The position numbers and the translations under genes are program-made. Below, piece after piece: positions 51,359-59,929 of a DNA stretch of 64,000 bases (positions are counted from its first letter, which is position 1; each line of letters begins with the position of its first letter). Source of the DNA: Gammaproteobacteria bacterium. GTDB taxonomy: Bacteria > Pseudomonadota > Gammaproteobacteria > Xanthomonadales > SZUA-36. Under the pieces are notes generated by a model. That model saw nothing but the letters and a program-made list of their open reading frames with translations. It made no database searches and had not been told where the DNA came from. The DNA is taken from NCBI GenBank assembly GCA_030428105.1, contig JAUIBE010000001.1, forward strand, positions 124,001 through 188,000. The letters run 5' to 3'.

Positions 51359-52573
51359 ATGGAATTCGGACCTATCTGGCGCGCAATGATGCGCAACAAA
51401 ACCGGCGCCATCCTGATTGCCCTGCAAATGGCGGTCACCCTGGCGATCATGGTGAATGCCATCACCATCATCCAGGAACGCGCCCAGGCCATGAGCCGCC
51501 CCAGTGGCGTGGATGAACCCAACATCTTCTACATTCTCAGCATCGGCTTTAGCGAGAACTTCAACGAGCGCCTTGCGATCGAGGAAGACCTCGCGGCGCT
51601 GCGGGCGATGCCCGGGGTAGCCAACGCCATCCAGACCAACTCGATGCCGCTGTCCGGCGGCGGCTGGTCGATGAGCCTGCAAACCGAGCCTGGAGCGGGC
51701 ATTGAAGGCACCGGCACGGCCTTGTACTTCATCGACGAGCATGGCCTGGATACCTACAAGCTGAACCTGGTGGCGGGCGAGAATTTCTCGGCTTCTGATA
51801 TCGAGTGGCGCGAACCAGCCGACTCGGGTTGGCCGCAGAAGACCATCATCACCCAGGCGCTGGCTGAAACCCTGTTCCCCGATGACTGGCGCAGTGCGCT
51901 GGGCAGCACCGTGTACATCAACGATGACCAGCCCATGACCGTAACGGGCATCGTTGAGCGCATCCAGGCGGCCTGGAATGGCTGGTCGGGCGTAGAACGG
52001 ACCATGCTGGTGCCACAACACACCCTGTTCGGCTCTACCAACTACGTGATTCGTGCCGAACCCGGAATGCGCGACCAGTTGATGCCACAGGTGGAAGAAC
52101 TGCTGGCCAGCAACAACAAGGATCGCATCGTGCGCCGCATGCGCACCATGGATGAAACCCGCGAGCGCTCCTACCGCGATGATGCAGCGATGATCAAGAT
52201 GCTCACCTTTACCGTGATCCTTCTGTTGTTAATCACTTCTCTGGGCATTGTTGGCCTGGCCAGCTTCTCGGTCAGTCGACGCACCAAGCAGATCGGCACC
52301 CGGCGTGCCCTGGGCGCTTCTCGCAGCGCCATCGCCCGCTACTTCCTAGTGGAGAACTTTCTCATCAGCGCAGCCGGCGTGGTGCTGGGCGCGGGGCTCG
52401 CCGTGGGCCTCAACATGCTGCTCGTGGAAGCATTCGATGTCGACCCCGGTTCGTTGATCACCCTGGTGCCACTGGCCATGCTGGCCTTGATCGTGATCGG
52501 GCAAATGGCGGTGCTTGGGCCCGCACGGCGTGCGTCCAACGTTGCCCCGGCGGTTGCCACGCGAACGATTTAG
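51359..52573 (+). CDS. MacB-type ABC permease 2
   Basis: A 404-residue permease of the same class as the one before it, with helices at about 15-37, 280-305, 330-352 and 367-388 and a periplasmic domain between the first and second. The coupling block reads TKQIGTRRALGASRSAIARYFLVEN. GGGAG precedes ATG 51359. The overall identity to permease 1 is low outside the coupling region, so the two have long been separate. Operons of this type with two different permeases are common in Xanthomonadales-like bacteria, with unknown cargo. Confidence 0.9.
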   Translation: MEFGPIWRAMMRNKTGAILIALQMAVTLAIMVNAITIIQERAQAMSRPSGVDEPNIFYILSIGFSENFNERLAIEEDLAALRAMPGVANAIQTNSMPLSGGGWSMSLQTEPGAGIEGTGTALYFIDEHGLDTYKLNLVAGENFSASDIEWREPADSGWPQKTIITQALAETLFPDDWRSALGSTVYINDDQPMTVTGIVERIQAAWNGWSGVERTMLVPQHTLFGSTNYVIRAEPGMRDQLMPQVEELLASNNKDRIVRRMRTMDETRERSYRDDAAMIKMLTFTVILLLLITSLGIVGLASFSVSRRTKQIGTRRALGASRSAIARYFLVENFLISAAGVVLGAGLAVGLNMLLVEAFDVDPGSLITLVPLAMLALIVIGQMAVLGPARRASNVAPAVATRTI

Positions 52574-52576
52574 ACC

Positions 52577-53500
52577 ATGAACCTTCGCTATGGAAACTAC
52601 CTGGCCGGGCTTGCAACGCTGCTTGCAAGCCTGGCCTGCCACGCCGCCCCGGCCGACCTGCTTCCGGGTGTGGTCATGGAGCAAAGCACCTCCGATGCGC
52701 TGGAAGCCATGAACGCCTGGTGCCCCGATTCCACCATCGAGGAATTCAAGAAGCCGTCTTTTCCCCTGGCAGGCGAGAACGAGCGATGGGCGATCTTCGA
52801 GGGGTGTGAAGACGCACCGTTACAGTTTGAAACACTCGCCATGGTATTTGCCGATGGCAGCCTGGCGCACCTGGAAGCACGGGGCATCGACCCCGCAGCG
52901 GTTTCACCCGCGCTGGGCGAGGCCGATGGCGTCTACCTGGGCATTGAGAACCGCTTTAGCGGCACCGTGTGGTTAGACGGGTCCGGCAACCGCCTGGTCT
53001 GGTTGGCGCCTGACGCGGTGCACCCCAACCTGTTTGCCTGGAGTAGCCCGCAGCTTGACCCGCGGCCACCAGCACCAAGATCGACCCTGGTTCCATCCTT
53101 GCTCAACTTCGCAGCAAACCTGGAAACCCTCCGCCCCATCTTCGAATCCACCTGCGGGAAAGTTTCCGTGCTTGAAAATGAGCGCGTGTGGTTGCCCAGC
53201 CAACCCGACCAACAGGTGCAGATCGACTGTTTCGGCCTGCCCTACGCCGGTTTTGAACGAAAAATAGAGGCAGTGTTCGGCGATGGCAAACTACAGGTTA
53301 TCTGGGTATTGACCGGCAAGGCCGAAGAAGCCCGCCTGCGTCGCCAACTGGAAGAAGACTGGGGCGCACCGTCGCTGGTCAACGACACCTGGGAGGTGTT
53401 CGGCCAGGGACGAATCTCGCTGCGAAAAGACAAGCCGGAGTTACTGATTCTCTCTGACGAGATGATCCCGCTGTATTCCGCGCAGTTTGAGGAAGACTAA
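52577..53500 (+). CDS. Exported protein of the ABC exporter operon, unknown function
   Basis: A 307-residue protein whose ATG lies 3 bases after the permease 2 stop, so it is surely in the operon. A signal peptide is present (LAGLATLLASLACHAAPA). The mature protein appears to contain two similar halves, each with a beta-rich domain and a similar opening (EQSTSDALEAMNAWCPD; LETLRPIFESTCGKVSVLEN) and each with a Cys early and another in GCEDAP/IDCFGLPY, so an internal duplication with one disulfide per half is likely. I do not recognise the family. As the last gene it may be a cargo-binding or accessory protein of the exporter. Confidence 0.7.
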   Translation: MNLRYGNYLAGLATLLASLACHAAPADLLPGVVMEQSTSDALEAMNAWCPDSTIEEFKKPSFPLAGENERWAIFEGCEDAPLQFETLAMVFADGSLAHLEARGIDPAAVSPALGEADGVYLGIENRFSGTVWLDGSGNRLVWLAPDAVHPNLFAWSSPQLDPRPPAPRSTLVPSLLNFAANLETLRPIFESTCGKVSVLENERVWLPSQPDQQVQIDCFGLPYAGFERKIEAVFGDGKLQVIWVLTGKAEEARLRRQLEEDWGAPSLVNDTWEVFGQGRISLRKDKPELLILSDEMIPLYSAQFEED

Positions 53501-53526
53501 CTCCAGCGGCCGTCCGCCCCAGCGAA

Positions 53527-54354
53527 CTAGTGGCCGGAAGCGGACCTCAACCAGCTTCGCAGTCGATTGGAGTCGCCGAACGGCGTGAGCTTGCCAAAGG
53601 AATTCAGGAAAACCACGGACAGGTCTTCGCCGTCAATCGTGGTCTGCATCACAAGGCAACGGCCGGAATCGTTGATATAGCCGGTCTTGCTGAGCGAGAT
53701 ATCCCAGCTGTCATTCTTGAGCAGGCGGTTGGTGTTGACGTAAGTCAGCGGGCCGCGGCTTGACCATGGCTGCACCGACATTGAGCGCGTGGTGCTGGCC
53801 TGGGTGATCAAAGAGTACTTCCGCCCGGCCGCCACCAGCAGCGCCAGGTCGCGCGCGGTGGATCGGTTTTCAGTCTTCAGCCCCACCGGATCAGCAAACT
53901 GGCTGTGCGCCATGCCCAGCGCGTTCGCCTTTTCGTTCATGGCGGCGACAAATGCATCGGTACCCCCAGGGTAGTTGCGCCCCAGGGCCGAGGCAGCGCG
54001 ATTCTCCGAGGCCATCAGCGCCAGCAGGAGCATTTCCCGACGCGTCAGCGTGGCGCCGTACTCCAGCCGCGAGCCGGTGAGGCGCACGGTATCGCGGTCG
54101 TCGCGGGTGATGGTGATTTTTTCATCCAGGGAAAGACCGCTGTCGAGGACCACGATCGCGGTCATCAGCTTGGTGATCGACGCAATCGAGCGCACGCTGT
54201 CGGCGTCTTTGCCGTAAACCACGTTGCCCTGGCTGTCGATAACAATCGCCGAGGCCGAACGCAGCCCCGGGTCGCCGTTCAGTCCGTCAAACGCGCTTGC
54301 CTGTATGCCGCAGGGTAAGAGTGCAAGTAGCAAGGCCAGGCTAGCAGCCCGCAT
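53527..54354 (-). CDS. Serine D,D-carboxypeptidase/endopeptidase, PbpG-like (S11 family)
   Basis: A 275-residue exported peptidase. A signal peptide (SLALLLALLPCGIQASA) precedes the three penicillin-binding motifs: Ser59-Ile-Thr-Lys62, Ser116-Glu-Asn118 and Lys223-Thr-Gly225. The length and lack of the C-terminal membrane-anchor domain fit PbpG (PBP7), an endopeptidase that opens peptidoglycan cross-links, better than PBP5. Its first 14 bases overlap the end of the upstream secreted protein gene. It is close to the exporter operon, with which it converges at 53500-53527. Confidence 0.88.
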   Translation of the reverse strand: MRAASLALLLALLPCGIQASAFDGLNGDPGLRSASAIVIDSQGNVVYGKDADSVRSIASITKLMTAIVVLDSGLSLDEKITITRDDRDTVRLTGSRLEYGATLTRREMLLLALMASENRAASALGRNYPGGTDAFVAAMNEKANALGMAHSQFADPVGLKTENRSTARDLALLVAAGRKYSLITQASTTRSMSVQPWSSRGPLTYVNTNRLLKNDSWDISLSKTGYINDSGRCLVMQTTIDGEDLSVVFLNSFGKLTPFGDSNRLRSWLRSASGH

Positions 54355-55855
54355 TCTTCAGCTCCGTCAGCCGGCCCATGGCATAGCCGCCCGCTCCGTA
54401 GGGTTCGGGCGCGATAAAGCTGTAGCTACCGTCGGTGCAGCCATCAAACTGGAAGGTGACGTCGCCCCAGGGTTCGAGCACCACGTCCTCGGCCACGAAG
54501 CGGTCACCAAAAGCCCCTCCCGAGGCGCGCAGCATGTTTACCGTCATGGTCTGGTCCGGGTTTACTTCGCCGGTGCCCAGCAACCACATCTGCTTGCCGT
54601 CGGTGTCGTAGGTGAACCAGTAGACCAGCAACTCGTTCTCGCTCACTGCTTCCATGATGAAGCCAAGGCCGTCACGTTGCTCGTTGTACCAGGCGCCTGA
54701 CAGCGCCGCGGTGCCCTCTACCGCGGCGTCGTCGGGCGCGCCACAGTCAAGACCTTCGATGGCCGTCAGCCGAACCAGGCTGAGCTGGCCAGAGCCGAAA
54801 CTGCCGCCATACTCGGCGAAGGCATCGCCGCAGTTGAGAAACTCCAGGTTGAGCGAACCCCACGCCTCGCGCTCCACGTCATCGGGGTCGAAAGCGCTGC
54901 CAAAAGAGGCGCCTGCGGTGGATTCAAACTGAACCTGCGCTTTCCTGCCAACCAGTTCGCCGGTGCCCACCATCCAGGCCTGGTTGCCTTCAAGGTCGTA
55001 GGTGAACCAGAACACCACCACCTGGCTGCCAACGCCCTCGGCGCCCGGACGGTCCAGCACCTCAACGATAAAGCCTTCGCCGTCGCGCTCGGGGTTGTAC
55101 CACGAGCCAGAGTATTTCTGCCGGGCGACCGCCTCGACCGGAATCTCCGGGTCGGCCTCGACAATTTCCAGGCGGTGCTTCATGCCCAGGAAAGCGGTGT
55201 AAAAATCGAAGGTGATACGGCTTCCGGTATCGGCCACGTCACAACCCGAACAGTTGTAATTGGAGTAGAGCTTGGGGCGATACTTCGAGGGCTCCTTGTA
55301 ACGCGCCATCACGTAGTAGGACTCGGGAAAATACAGCGGCCGTGACCAGTCGCCGTTCTCATCGGTGGTGCGCTCACAGCAGTGCGGCTCACCGTTGCGG
55401 TCGAAGAACTCAACCGTGGCGCCCGCCAGCGGGCGGTGAAAAAGATCGGTGACGGTGCCCGTCATCATCACCCCCTCTTTAAGGTTGGTATTGAGGGTGA
55501 GGTTGTTGTCCTCGATATGAATCACTGCGCCATGCTTGGTCATGTCGCAACCGGCATTGTCACAAACGTCGTTGCCCGCCAGCTCGTCGATGTAGCGCCA
55601 CACATCGCCATGTGCGTCGTAATGCACCTTGTAGTCGCCATTCGGAATACCGCTGATTTCGTAGGTGCCGTCAGCGCGGTTCTCGGTGGTGAATTCGGGG
55701 ACTATTTCGCCAGTGTTGGCGTCAAACAGCCTGATGGTGACCGGGTAGACGGGGTAATGGTGACCATGGACATGGACCCAGCCGTCGATAGAGCCTTCGG
55801 CGTGCGCGAGCGGTGCAAGGACGAGTAACAGGAGTGCAGTTGCGATTCTTTTCAT
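54341..55855 (-). CDS. Secreted modular protein: two SpaA/CarboxypepD-reg-like domains plus two WYN/WFTYD modules
   Basis: A 504-residue exported protein. ATG 55855 gives the signal peptide (IATALLLLVLAPLAHAEG). Residues about 20-110 and 128-215 look like carboxypeptidase-regulatory-like beta sandwiches (VTIRLFDANTGEIVPEF; ATVEFFDRNGEPH). Residues about 240-360 and 378-500 are two copies of one module: GSWYNPERDGEGF ... VFWFTYDLEGNQAWMVGTGE and GAWYNEQRDGLGF ... VYWFTYDTDGKQMWLLGTGE, each ending in a Cys-containing strand. The same module ends the protein at 38431-39732. A structural or binding role outside the cell is likely. No ribosome site is evident at the start; an ATG three codons upstream is possible. 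Confidence 0.7.
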   Translation of the reverse strand: MKRIATALLLLVLAPLAHAEGSIDGWVHVHGHHYPVYPVTIRLFDANTGEIVPEFTTENRADGTYEISGIPNGDYKVHYDAHGDVWRYIDELAGNDVCDNAGCDMTKHGAVIHIEDNNLTLNTNLKEGVMMTGTVTDLFHRPLAGATVEFFDRNGEPHCCERTTDENGDWSRPLYFPESYYVMARYKEPSKYRPKLYSNYNCSGCDVADTGSRITFDFYTAFLGMKHRLEIVEADPEIPVEAVARQKYSGSWYNPERDGEGFIVEVLDRPGAEGVGSQVVVFWFTYDLEGNQAWMVGTGELVGRKAQVQFESTAGASFGSAFDPDDVEREAWGSLNLEFLNCGDAFAEYGGSFGSGQLSLVRLTAIEGLDCGAPDDAAVEGTAALSGAWYNEQRDGLGFIMEAVSENELLVYWFTYDTDGKQMWLLGTGEVNPDQTMTVNMLRASGGAFGDRFVAEDVVLEPWGDVTFQFDGCTDGSYSFIAPEPYGAGGYAMGRLTELKNAGC

Positions 55856-55983
55856 GGCTGCCATCGGTACAAAATGTCGCCATTCTAACGATCGAACCAG
55901 GGCTTGCAAACTGTAAAACCAGGCAATGCGGCAGAATCATTGCCAATTGGGCGGGCAGCGCCAACATGATCTAGACTGCGCCC

Positions 55984-57270
55984 ATGAGAAACACAAAAAC
56001 CATCGGCCGGTGGGCCACGTTCGCAAGCCTTTTTCTTTTCTCAGCTTCACTCCACGCCGAGGTCATCGCCCTGCAGGCGGAACGAATGTTCGATGCCAGG
56101 AGCGGCGAGGTGTCCGGCCCCGTTACGGTGCTGGTTCGAGATGGCGTCATCGAGGCAGTCAATCCCGACGCCCTGCCCGACGATACGCGGGTCATTGACC
56201 TGGGGGACCGCACCCTGCTCCCCGGGTTGATCGACATGCATACCCACCTCACCCTGGATTTCTTCAGCAGCGATAGCTGGGTGACCGCCCCCGTGCTTCA
56301 AACCGTCGCCGACTGGGCCATTCTGGGCGTCAAGTTCGCGCGCCTGACGCTCGATGCGGGCTTTACCACGGTACGCGACCTTGGCGCCTGGCCCGGTTTT
56401 CCCGATGTAGCCCTGATGCGCGCCGTTAACCGCGGCGATGTGCCCGGCCCGGACATTTGGCCCGTTGGCCACGCGATTTCAATCACGGGTGGCCATTGCG
56501 ACATTACCGGCATGGCCCCCGGCATCCATGAACTGGGTCCGAAGCAGGGTATTGCCGACGGCGTGGATGAAGTGATCAAGGCCGTTCGCTACCAGTCCAA
56601 GCACGGCGTGCGGGTGATCAAGATCTGCGCCACGGCCGGGGTGTTTTCGTTCTCACAGAACGCCGAGGTAGGCGCACTGCAATATTCATTCGAAGAGCTA
56701 CAGGCGATTGTTCGCGAGGCCCACAAGCTGGGCCTGAAAGTGGCCGCCCACGCCCACGGCACCGAGGGCATCAATACCGCGGTGCGCGCCGGGGTGGATT
56801 CCATCGAGCACGGCTCCATCCTTTCCGAGGAATCCATTCGCCTGATGAAAGAGCACGGCACCTTCTACGTGCCGCAGGCATACATCGTTGATATGGAACT
56901 GCCGCCCGGCACTCCAGCGGCGATTATTGAGAAAAGCGAGTACCTGACCCCCCTGGTTGAGCGCAGCCTGGAAATGGCCTACGAGGCGGGTGTGAAGATG
57001 GCGATGGGCACCGACTCCGGGGTGTACGCCCATGGTGACAACGGCAAAGAGTTCGCCGCTTTTGTCAACGAGGGCCTGCCGCCTGCTTACACCCTGCAAA
57101 TGGCAACAGTATTCGCAACCGAACTGCTTGGCGTGGATGATCGAGGCGTCATCGAAGCCGGCAAGCGCGCCGACCTGGTGGCGGTGCCGGGTAACCCACT
57201 GGAAGAAATCAGCGTCATGGAAAACGTGCAGTTCGTGATGAAGGAAGGCGCGGTATACAAGGCGCCCTAG
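55984..57270 (+). CDS. Exported amidohydrolase, imidazolonepropionase-like
   Basis: A 428-residue metal-dependent hydrolase with signal peptide (TFASLFLFSASLHA). His86 and His88 (DMHTHL) are metal ligands. RVIKICATAG holds the likely carboxylated Lys. AAHAHGTEGI, DSIEHGSIL and MGTDSGV complete the site. This branch (COG1228) includes Xaa-Pro/Xaa-Arg dipeptidases and imidazolonases acting in the periplasm; the exact substrate is unknown. Its stop overlaps that of the convergent membrane protein gene by four bases. Confidence 0.86.
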   Translation: MRNTKTIGRWATFASLFLFSASLHAEVIALQAERMFDARSGEVSGPVTVLVRDGVIEAVNPDALPDDTRVIDLGDRTLLPGLIDMHTHLTLDFFSSDSWVTAPVLQTVADWAILGVKFARLTLDAGFTTVRDLGAWPGFPDVALMRAVNRGDVPGPDIWPVGHAISITGGHCDITGMAPGIHELGPKQGIADGVDEVIKAVRYQSKHGVRVIKICATAGVFSFSQNAEVGALQYSFEELQAIVREAHKLGLKVAAHAHGTEGINTAVRAGVDSIEHGSILSEESIRLMKEHGTFYVPQAYIVDMELPPGTPAAIIEKSEYLTPLVERSLEMAYEAGVKMAMGTDSGVYAHGDNGKEFAAFVNEGLPPAYTLQMATVFATELLGVDDRGVIEAGKRADLVAVPGNPLEEISVMENVQFVMKEGAVYKAP

Positions 57271-57773
57271 GCGCCATGCTCGCGCAGGTACAGCCAGGTG
57301 TAGATCACCAGCGAGGCCACCACGTAAATCACTTCCACCAGGCTGCGGCGGCCGGGATGGCGGTTGGCGCCCGAGATTTGCAGTACGAACTGGTACAGCA
57401 GGAAGGTGTAGAGCACGTAGTAGCCGAACGGAATGACGTGAACCGTCCACGGAAAATCGTCGGCGGATTTTCCGAAGTGCGACAGGATCCAGTCAATCTG
57501 GGCGTAAATCCCGTACAGGCCCAACGCCGCGTTGATCAGCATCCATTGCACCTTGTCCACCCCGAAAATGGAGAGGTAAAAGATCAGGTAGACGAAGATG
57601 GCAAAACCACCGTGCAGGTAGAGGAAGCCCATTCCCGGCCCATCGCTGGAATAGGCCATCAGGAAGCCTGACAGCCCAAACATCAGCATGTGCACCCCGA
57701 AGAAGGGATAGACGAAGAACCAGGGCATCACCTCCCCCGACTCAACCTGCCTGCCATTTACCGTTAGCTTCAT
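57267..57773 (-). CDS. Integral membrane protein coupled to cytochrome P450, unknown function
   Basis: A 168-residue protein with about five membrane helices (roughly 17-39, 45-66, 72-90, 106-130 and 145-162). Its ATG (57773) overlaps the P450 stop by ATGA, so the two are made together. No redox-cofactor motif is visible, though paired His residues occur in hydrophobic context (GVHMLM, YLHGGF, TVHVIPFG), which might bind heme or metal. I do not recognise the family. A membrane partner or electron donor for the P450 is conceivable but unproven. Confidence 0.7.
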   Translation of the reverse strand: MKLTVNGRQVESGEVMPWFFVYPFFGVHMLMFGLSGFLMAYSSDGPGMGFLYLHGGFAIFVYLIFYLSIFGVDKVQWMLINAALGLYGIYAQIDWILSHFGKSADDFPWTVHVIPFGYYVLYTFLLYQFVLQISGANRHPGRRSLVEVIYVVASLVIYTWLYLREHGA

Positions 57774-58975
57774 TCGCGGAACCGAACCGCCAGCGAGCGC
57801 AGCCCGCGGAACAGGGTCTTGTCCTGCCAGCAAGGCGCCTCATCCACCATTTCGATTTCACCGAAACGAGCCAGCAACTGGCCAAAAGCAATGCGCGCCT
57901 CGGCACGCGCCAGGCGCTCGCCCAGGCACTTGTGCACCCCCTTGCCAAACGCCAGGTGGCGATTCGGCCGGCGCCCCACGTCGAAGACATCGGGGTCAGG
58001 AAACTCATCCGGGTCGCGGTTGGCCGCGCCAATCACGGCGGAAACCTGCTGTCCGGGCTCCAGCACGACGCCGCCCACCTTGTAGCGCCCCTGGGTAATC
58101 CGGTAAGTCCCGCGTTGCAGCGGGCTCTCGAAGCGAAGCATTTCGTCTACCGCGGTATTCATCATCGCCGGGTCATCCCGCAGGCGCTGGGCCTGGTCGG
58201 GGAAGCGCAACAGGCACAACAAGCCACTGCCCAAAAGGTTGACCGTGGTTTCATGACCCGCCAGCACCATCAGAATGCAAAGCCCGAGGGTTTCCTCGGT
58301 GTCGGGCTCGTCCAGGTCGGCTCTCAATTCGGACAGGTGGGCGATCAGGCTTCCTTCGGGCGCGTTGTCGGCAGCGATCAGTTCCAGCAGGTACTGCGTC
58401 AGCTCACCCAGGCTGGTGACCAGGCGGCTACGCGCTTCATCGGAAGAACGCGCGGAATCGAAGCCGGAAATCAGGTGATCGGTCCAGACTCTCAGGCGCG
58501 GCATATCGCGGGAAGGCACACCGATAATTCGCGCCACCACGCCCAGCGGCAGGGCCACCGCGAACTCGGCCATGAAATCCACGGTTTTTCCTGGCTCGAT
58601 GCGGGCAATCAGCGTGGCCACGTTGTCGGCGATTTCCGCTTCCATGTTGGCGATACGTCGCACCCCGAACAAGGGCGCAATCATTGCCCGCAGGCGAGTG
58701 TGCTCCGGCGGATCCAGGTTAAGCAGCATGCGGTCGAACGCCGTAACCTGCCCTGCCGGAACCAGCTTGCTGAGGTCTTTGCTGATGTCCTGGGTATCAC
58801 GCAGGATGCGGGCGACGTCGCGATAGTGCGAAAACAGCCAGATCCCCTCGGTGCCGGTGCGGTCCACGTGCGGCAGCCACTGCGGCGCGCCCGCCGCCTG
58901 CAATTGGCGATAGGCGGGATACGGGTCGCGAATGAAGTCTTCGCTGCTCAGGTCGATCGAGGTGGGTTGTGGCAT
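57770..58975 (-). CDS. Cytochrome P450 monooxygenase, bacterial class
   Basis: A 401-residue soluble P450 of usual bacterial size. The oxygen-activation motif AGHET is at 239-243; the ExxR motif is EMLR at 278-281; the heme-thiolate Cys350 is in FGKGVHKCLGERLAR. It hydroxylates a small hydrophobic substrate using electrons from a ferredoxin system, not encoded nearby. It is translationally coupled to the membrane protein that follows. The divergent gene begins 80 bases away, and a symmetric -10 between them (59002-59009) can serve both, which links the P450 to the ATP-grasp/thioesterase operon. Confidence 0.93.
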   Translation of the reverse strand: MPQPTSIDLSSEDFIRDPYPAYRQLQAAGAPQWLPHVDRTGTEGIWLFSHYRDVARILRDTQDISKDLSKLVPAGQVTAFDRMLLNLDPPEHTRLRAMIAPLFGVRRIANMEAEIADNVATLIARIEPGKTVDFMAEFAVALPLGVVARIIGVPSRDMPRLRVWTDHLISGFDSARSSDEARSRLVTSLGELTQYLLELIAADNAPEGSLIAHLSELRADLDEPDTEETLGLCILMVLAGHETTVNLLGSGLLCLLRFPDQAQRLRDDPAMMNTAVDEMLRFESPLQRGTYRITQGRYKVGGVVLEPGQQVSAVIGAANRDPDEFPDPDVFDVGRRPNRHLAFGKGVHKCLGERLARAEARIAFGQLLARFGEIEMVDEAPCWQDKTLFRGLRSLAVRFRE

Positions 58976-59001
58976 ACGGTTAAATTCTGCTGAAGGCAGC
59001 G

Positions 59002-59009
59002 ATTATAAT
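59002..59009. promoter_or_regulatory. Symmetric ATTATAAT: overlapping -10 elements for both divergent operons
   Basis: TATAAT is found on the plus strand at 59004-59009 and also, perfectly, on the minus strand at 59007-59002. TTAAAT at 58980-58985 could be the plus-strand -35 (18-base spacer). The start codons lie at 58975 (minus) and 59055 (plus). Confidence 0.55.
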
Positions 59010-59054
59010 GTCGCCTTCGCAGGGATGACATTCTCGCGCCACCTTTGAATTTTG

Positions 59055-59915
59055 ATGCCAGGCATTCAACGCGTTGCGATCATCACGCACGCCAACGACA
59101 ACTTTCACAACAGCACCTACCTGCTCCGTCGCCTCTCGCTGTGCTGGGAAGGGATGGGAATCGAGGTCCAGGTACACAGCGATCCCGGACAGGCGCCGCT
59201 GGACGTTGACCTTGCCTTCCTGCATCTCGACCTGACGCGGGTCCCGGAACCTTATCGAACCCTGATAAGCCAGTACCCACGGGTCATCAATGGCCGGGTT
59301 CTCGATATTTCCAAGTCGGCCTTCAGCCGCCAGATTCTTCGCCGGGGAGAGGCCTACAGCGGGCCGGTCCTGGTAAAAACCGACAACAACTTCGGCGGCA
59401 TGCCGGAGCTACAGGAACGCTATCGCGAGGGCAGCGCCGGTTCCGACCTGAGTATCCAGCGCCCGTGGAGCCGGGTGGAGGCGCTCACCGAGTACCCCAC
59501 GTTTGACAGCGCGGCAGCCGTGCCGTCCGGGGTCTGGCGCAACCCGCACCTGGTGGTTGAGAAGCTGTTGCCAGAGCGTGACGAAGACGGCCTTTTCGTC
59601 CTGCGGGTGTGGATCTTCTGCGGCGACCACGGCATTTACTACAAGTGCATTTCCGAAGAGCCCATCATCAAGAGCCACAACACCATTCGCCGCGAAGGCC
59701 TGGAAGTCAGCGAAATCCCGCCTGGGTTGCGCCAAATGCGCGAACAGCTTGGCTTCGACTACGGCAAGTTTGATTTCGGTATCGTTGACGGCGAGGTGGT
59801 GCTGTACGATGTCAATCGTACGCCCGGGGCGCCAGGCGATGGAAAATCCAGCCCCGAGGCCGAGGCCAACATCCGGTTCCTCGCCGAGGGCATCACCACG
59901 TTCACCGACCGCTAA
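59055..59915 (+). CDS. ATP-grasp-fold protein, possible carboxylate-amine ligase
   Basis: A 286-residue protein starting at ATG 59055 (a TTG directly before it is in frame but unlikely). The layout suggests an ATP-grasp fold: an N-terminal Rossmann-like domain (VAIITHANDNFHN), a Lys in PVLVKTDNNFGG where the nucleotide-binding Lys of the fold is expected, PHLVVEKLLPE at the hinge, and FDFGIVDGEVVLYDVNRTPG with the Glu/Asp-Asn metal ligands. Members join a carboxylate to an amine using ATP, via acyl phosphate. The substrate is unknown. It is followed after 14 bases by the thioesterase-like gene, so they form an operon divergent from the P450. Confidence 0.65.
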   Translation: MPGIQRVAIITHANDNFHNSTYLLRRLSLCWEGMGIEVQVHSDPGQAPLDVDLAFLHLDLTRVPEPYRTLISQYPRVINGRVLDISKSAFSRQILRRGEAYSGPVLVKTDNNFGGMPELQERYREGSAGSDLSIQRPWSRVEALTEYPTFDSAAAVPSGVWRNPHLVVEKLLPERDEDGLFVLRVWIFCGDHGIYYKCISEEPIIKSHNTIRREGLEVSEIPPGLRQMREQLGFDYGKFDFGIVDGEVVLYDVNRTPGAPGDGKSSPEAEANIRFLAEGITTFTDR

Positions 59916-59929
59916 AGGTAAAACCACGC

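Noticed and set aside
57932-58993. 353-codon open frame opposite the P450 gene
   Set aside because: The P450 has all its signature motifs on the minus strand; the plus-strand frame has no domain and runs across the promoter region.
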